Position numbers and translations under genes: made by a program
In this document: piece by piece, positions 61,331-64,000 of the stretch
Position numbering within the stretch: the stretch's first letter is position 1
How the letters are laid out: every line of letters starts with the position of its first letter
NCBI GenBank assembly: GCA_010645155.1
Contig: CM021314.1
Location: forward strand, 5,099,460 to 5,163,459
Source of the DNA: Tigriopus japonicus
Lineage: Eukaryota > Arthropoda > Copepoda > Harpacticoida > Harpacticidae
DNA: 64,000 nucleotides
Direction of reading: 5' to 3'
The notes under the pieces: generated by a model
The model's input: only the letters and a program-made list of their open reading frames with translations
The model's database searches: none
What the model was told of the DNA's origin: nothing

Positions 61331-61786
61331 ACATCGGACGCCATCGTACAACCGTCTTATGATCAGTGTCGTCCTGAAGTAAAGGAGACTTCTTTACATC
61401 GACTCGTGGAAGAGAAGGACCCGACCCCGATTCACGAGCTGGTGGAGGACGACCACTAGCCTCGGCTCGGAGTAAAGCGGCATCCACGTCTCGTTGGAAT
61501 CCGATCAACTTTAAATGAGCACTGAAAATGCTGCAAGGTGTCCATCTACGGCTGGATCTGCATCGGCCGCATCAGCTGCGAGATGGCAGATCACCTGATC
61601 CTCGGCATTCAGGTACTTTTGTAATTGATCTTCCCAATGATTAACAAATCTTTCCAATAATGTTGGATGCTCACCCACGATATAATCGTTCAACGCGGAT
61701 TCAGCCTCATTCCTAGCCCGGGTAAGAGCAGCTTTGAAGCCTCGGCGACTGGCCTTCAAGACTTGAAGCTCATCATGGTTGGACAT
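61331..61786 (-). pseudogene. BEL/Pao-like gag relic (DUF1759 type)
   Basis: From an ATG at 61786-61784 on the minus strand the frame reads ELQVLKASRRGFKAALTRA and LLERFVNHWEDQLQKYLNAED, the arrangement of the N-terminal region of BEL/Pao polyproteins. It ends at a TAA near 61511; in another frame IGFQRDVDAALLRAEA and a Pro/Ser-rich stretch continue, so one frameshift is likely. The piece stops where the LINE tail begins. Short and low in conserved motifs, so the assignment is tentative. Confidence 0.4.
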
Positions 61787-62109
61787 AACGGACACAAACC
61801 AAGGGAATGACGAATCCACGGATCGAGTGCACCCCAGGAAATTAGGAAATCCAAGATTCAACACCACAGAAATGGGATGGATGGGACTCCAGGGAAATGA
61901 TCCTTGCACACAAAATGTCGAACACCGAAAAGTGTTGAGACCACAAGTCTCAGATCAGGAAAGCCACAGACGGATGTACTTTAAGAATTCGTACTAACCG
62001 ACCGCGCCATCGCATGATCGTATCAAGTGGAAGTAAAGAAGACAACTAAACTGGTCAAGAGTTCAGATGGAAGTGTATTTCTGGTTATTCATAGCTCGAA
62101 AGTAAACAT

Positions 62110-62560
62110 CAAAGTAGGCTTCTTCCTTACTTCTTCATACTTCTTCCAAAACACCCGTTCTTTCATTCTTTAGGTTACTAATTGGCCTTTTTGCATATTG
62201 TATGTCTTATACCTCATGCAAGCATTGCCGAATTGTGGCCTCAGACACACTCAAATCTCGGCTAATGGCCCTTAAGGTCTATCTATACCTGTCAGGATGA
62301 TTTTCGACCAATTTTTCAACTTGTTTGATCAATTCTTTGCTTCTTACAGCGTCATTCCGACGGGATTGTTTTTTTCTGGCTGCCACAGCTTTGTAGTCAT
62401 AACCACTGTCCTTCAGGGCCTTTTTCACATGTCTTATGCTTCTTTCTGGCAAGTCCAGAAACTCTGCAATTTCAGGATTTGTTCTTCCGGCGTGAATTGC
62501 CACAGGTATGGCGTGCCTCTTCCATTCCTGCGAGAATGTTGTGGCATCGTTGGAAGCCAT
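62110..62560 (-). pseudogene. Mariner/Tc1-like transposase, N-terminal relic
   Basis: On the minus strand, from ATG at 62560, an HTH-like region reads TNPEIAEFLDLPERSIRHVKK with a basic linker, then KQVEKLVENHPDRY and, after a stop at 62279-62281, in the same frame TLRAISRDLSVSEATIRQC, the second HTH typical of the superfamily. Past that point pieces such as TYNMQKGQLV lie in other frames with stops. The DDE/D catalytic domain is absent. A dead 5' fragment. Confidence 0.7.
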
Positions 62561-62638
62561 TTTTCCAGCAATGATTAAGCAATAGTAGAGAAAGACTCAC
62601 AACCAATTTTAGCTCAATATACCTCTAACAGCTGACGA

Positions 62639-62854
62639 GTGACGTTATTTCATAAACACGAAATGAATCGTGAATACACACAGAACCAACAAACCAAACT
62701 TTGGGATCGATCCGGTATCATTGAGGCAAAAGGGATGAGGCCAAATCGCCAGATCCGACTCCCATCGGGAAGATGCGATGCAGAAATCAACGTCACTTGC
62801 GATTACTGTCCGTCGACCCACACAAAGATCGAGGACCTCATTCGTCAAATTTAA
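62639..62854 (+). pseudogene. Ty3/gypsy pol C-terminal tail relic
   Basis: NQQTKLWDRSGIIEAKG followed by RQIRLPSGR resembles the SH3-like tail of gypsy integrases (compare VTGLWNDDGRVMKRRGRRY in the element at the left edge). The expected closing block appears in another frame (CRNQRHLRLLS, about 62775-62810), so a frameshift separates them. Only the tail is left. Confidence 0.5.
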
Positions 62855-63476
62855 ATCAGATTTTTCAAGAGTAAGGGACGCAGCTGAGAAGATCTAAGAG
62901 AATAAGCCTCAAGTCCAAAAAATATCGCTAACTAACCGTTACTCTCAACACATTCAATTTTCGTGTTATTGCCTGTGTTTACATCAAACAAAGATATTCA
63001 TCGGTTGGTTTGGTCCACGTTTGTGTCGTCAGTTCCACGACAATAATTTTTTAATAGAGCAGCATTTTGTTCGAAGTTTCCGCATTTTTTTATGGCAACA
63101 TCCAGCTTTGTCTTTAAAGATATCAGGAAATTGCTATTAATAAAACTTCATCACTTAACAGGGATAAAAAACCTCCATATTTGTCCGTCTGATTTTACAA
63201 TTCAAATTCAACTGAAATGCCAATTAATAAACCGATTTATGATTATTTGACGAATAATCGGTTTCTGAAAGTTCCAATTTATTTTTATGTCCTAATCGGC
63301 ACTCATTTTGTTCATGAAACTGAAGCATTGTTTTAGACAACCCAGTCTTCATGTCCTGACAATTCTTACTTTCCTTTTAAGCCAATTTTAGCTCCATCCT
63401 TGGCACATAACTTCAATTTCTCACATATATGTTAATTGATTTTTTTGTCATGCTACTAAACCTCCTCTATTTCAAG
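62855..63476. other. AT-rich spacer before the last exon
   Basis: No gene or strong repeat seen. A pyrimidine tract leading to CTATTTCAAG (ending 63476) is the likely splice acceptor for the exon at 63477. Confidence 0.45.
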
Positions 63477-63774
63477 ATCATCTGATACAGCAGCGGACTA
63501 TATTTCCAATGCAAGGTCAGACCTCAAAGGGAGCCTCTTCAATCCAAAGAATCATCGAAATTTGCCACTCAAATTGTTATTGAACACTTCGCAAATGCTT
63601 TTTTGGAGAAATCAAAGTCAATGTGGACGATTCCCACGATTATTTGATATTAGCATTCAAAACATACATTGGCAGAAATTGTACGCCCTGAATGAAACAG
63701 TTTTGTTTTTAAGTGCATTTTACGATGATCGATTGATTGATAAGCCCCTTATCCAAGTATTGGCAACTGCAAAG
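63477..63774 (+). CDS. Exon of a possible family 92 glycosyltransferase (DUF23-like), partial gene
   Basis: The frame is open from the acceptor at 63476 to the donor AAG/GTAAGA at 63774/63775 (phase 0 out, phase 2 in). It reads FPRLFDISIQNIHWQKL and NETVLFLSAFYDDRLIDKPL. The pattern W..l...ngT..L.sA.yDdR, followed by a short strand (IQVLATA), is how the family 92 domain begins in many arthropod and nematode proteins, which are usually type II Golgi membrane proteins. The catalytic part would lie in later exons beyond the window; CQLCFFDGFN near 63930 on the plus strand may be part of the next exon. No symbol can be given. Confidence 0.5.
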
Positions 63775-64000
63775 GTAAGATCAAAATACAATACAAGGGT
63801 TTGGAGGACCCAATGAATCGAGAAAAATATCAGCTGAAACCTTGCTTTGCCAGACCCATCTTGCGTTGATTTCCATCATGGTTGCCAGGACATAATCTTT
63901 GATGCCACTTTTTCGAAACATGTCAACTCTGTTTCTTCGATGGCTTTAATGTTTTTCGAGATGGACCATTTCTCAAAAATAGGTGCCATTCGAGCTAAAT

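Overview
This window looks like nuclear DNA of an arthropod, most likely a crustacean (copepod-like). The support is intron-containing metazoan genes with short GT-AG introns of 64-76 bp, an ionotropic receptor (IR) of the protostome chemosensory type, a NELF-B orthologue, and many degraded retroelements of animal type. The species assignment is inference. Everything rests on reading frames, splice signals and recognisable protein motifs; no search was run.

Layout. 1-2340 is the 3' part of a Ty3/gypsy-like pol gene, open through the left edge, followed at once by a 451-bp near-perfect foldback element (2355-2805). 6175-8211 is NELF-B, a two-exon gene for a subunit of the complex that pauses RNA polymerase II. 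8886-10001 is a three-exon gene for an unassigned seven-helix receptor-like membrane protein. Three hairpin-forming repeats follow between 10.4 and 11.4 kb. From 41921 down to 11811 on the minus strand runs a gene whose exons are phase-compatible: an acidic/serine-rich first exon, a PH domain split over two exons, and serine-rich C-terminal exons. Its largest intron (about 21 kb, 19939-40938) contains, on the opposite strand, a two-exon IR gene (28639-29962).

42-53.8 kb holds no gene I can support. 53853-54071 is a YqaJ-type nuclease fragment. From 55.9 kb to 62.9 kb lies a dense nest of retroelement remains: two tandem tRNA-like (Pol III box B) units, then a non-LTR retrotransposon with a CCCH-finger ORF1 and an endonuclease/reverse transcriptase ORF2 broken by stops, frameshifts and two foreign blocks, then relics that look like BEL/Pao gag, a mariner transposase and a gypsy pol tail. 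The right edge (63477-63774) carries one exon that resembles the start of a family 92 glycosyltransferase domain and runs out of the window.

The host genes are unrelated in function (transcription pausing, two membrane receptors, a PH-domain protein). The notable architecture is the nesting of the IR gene inside the antisense PH gene, and the many foldback and Pol III-like repeats.
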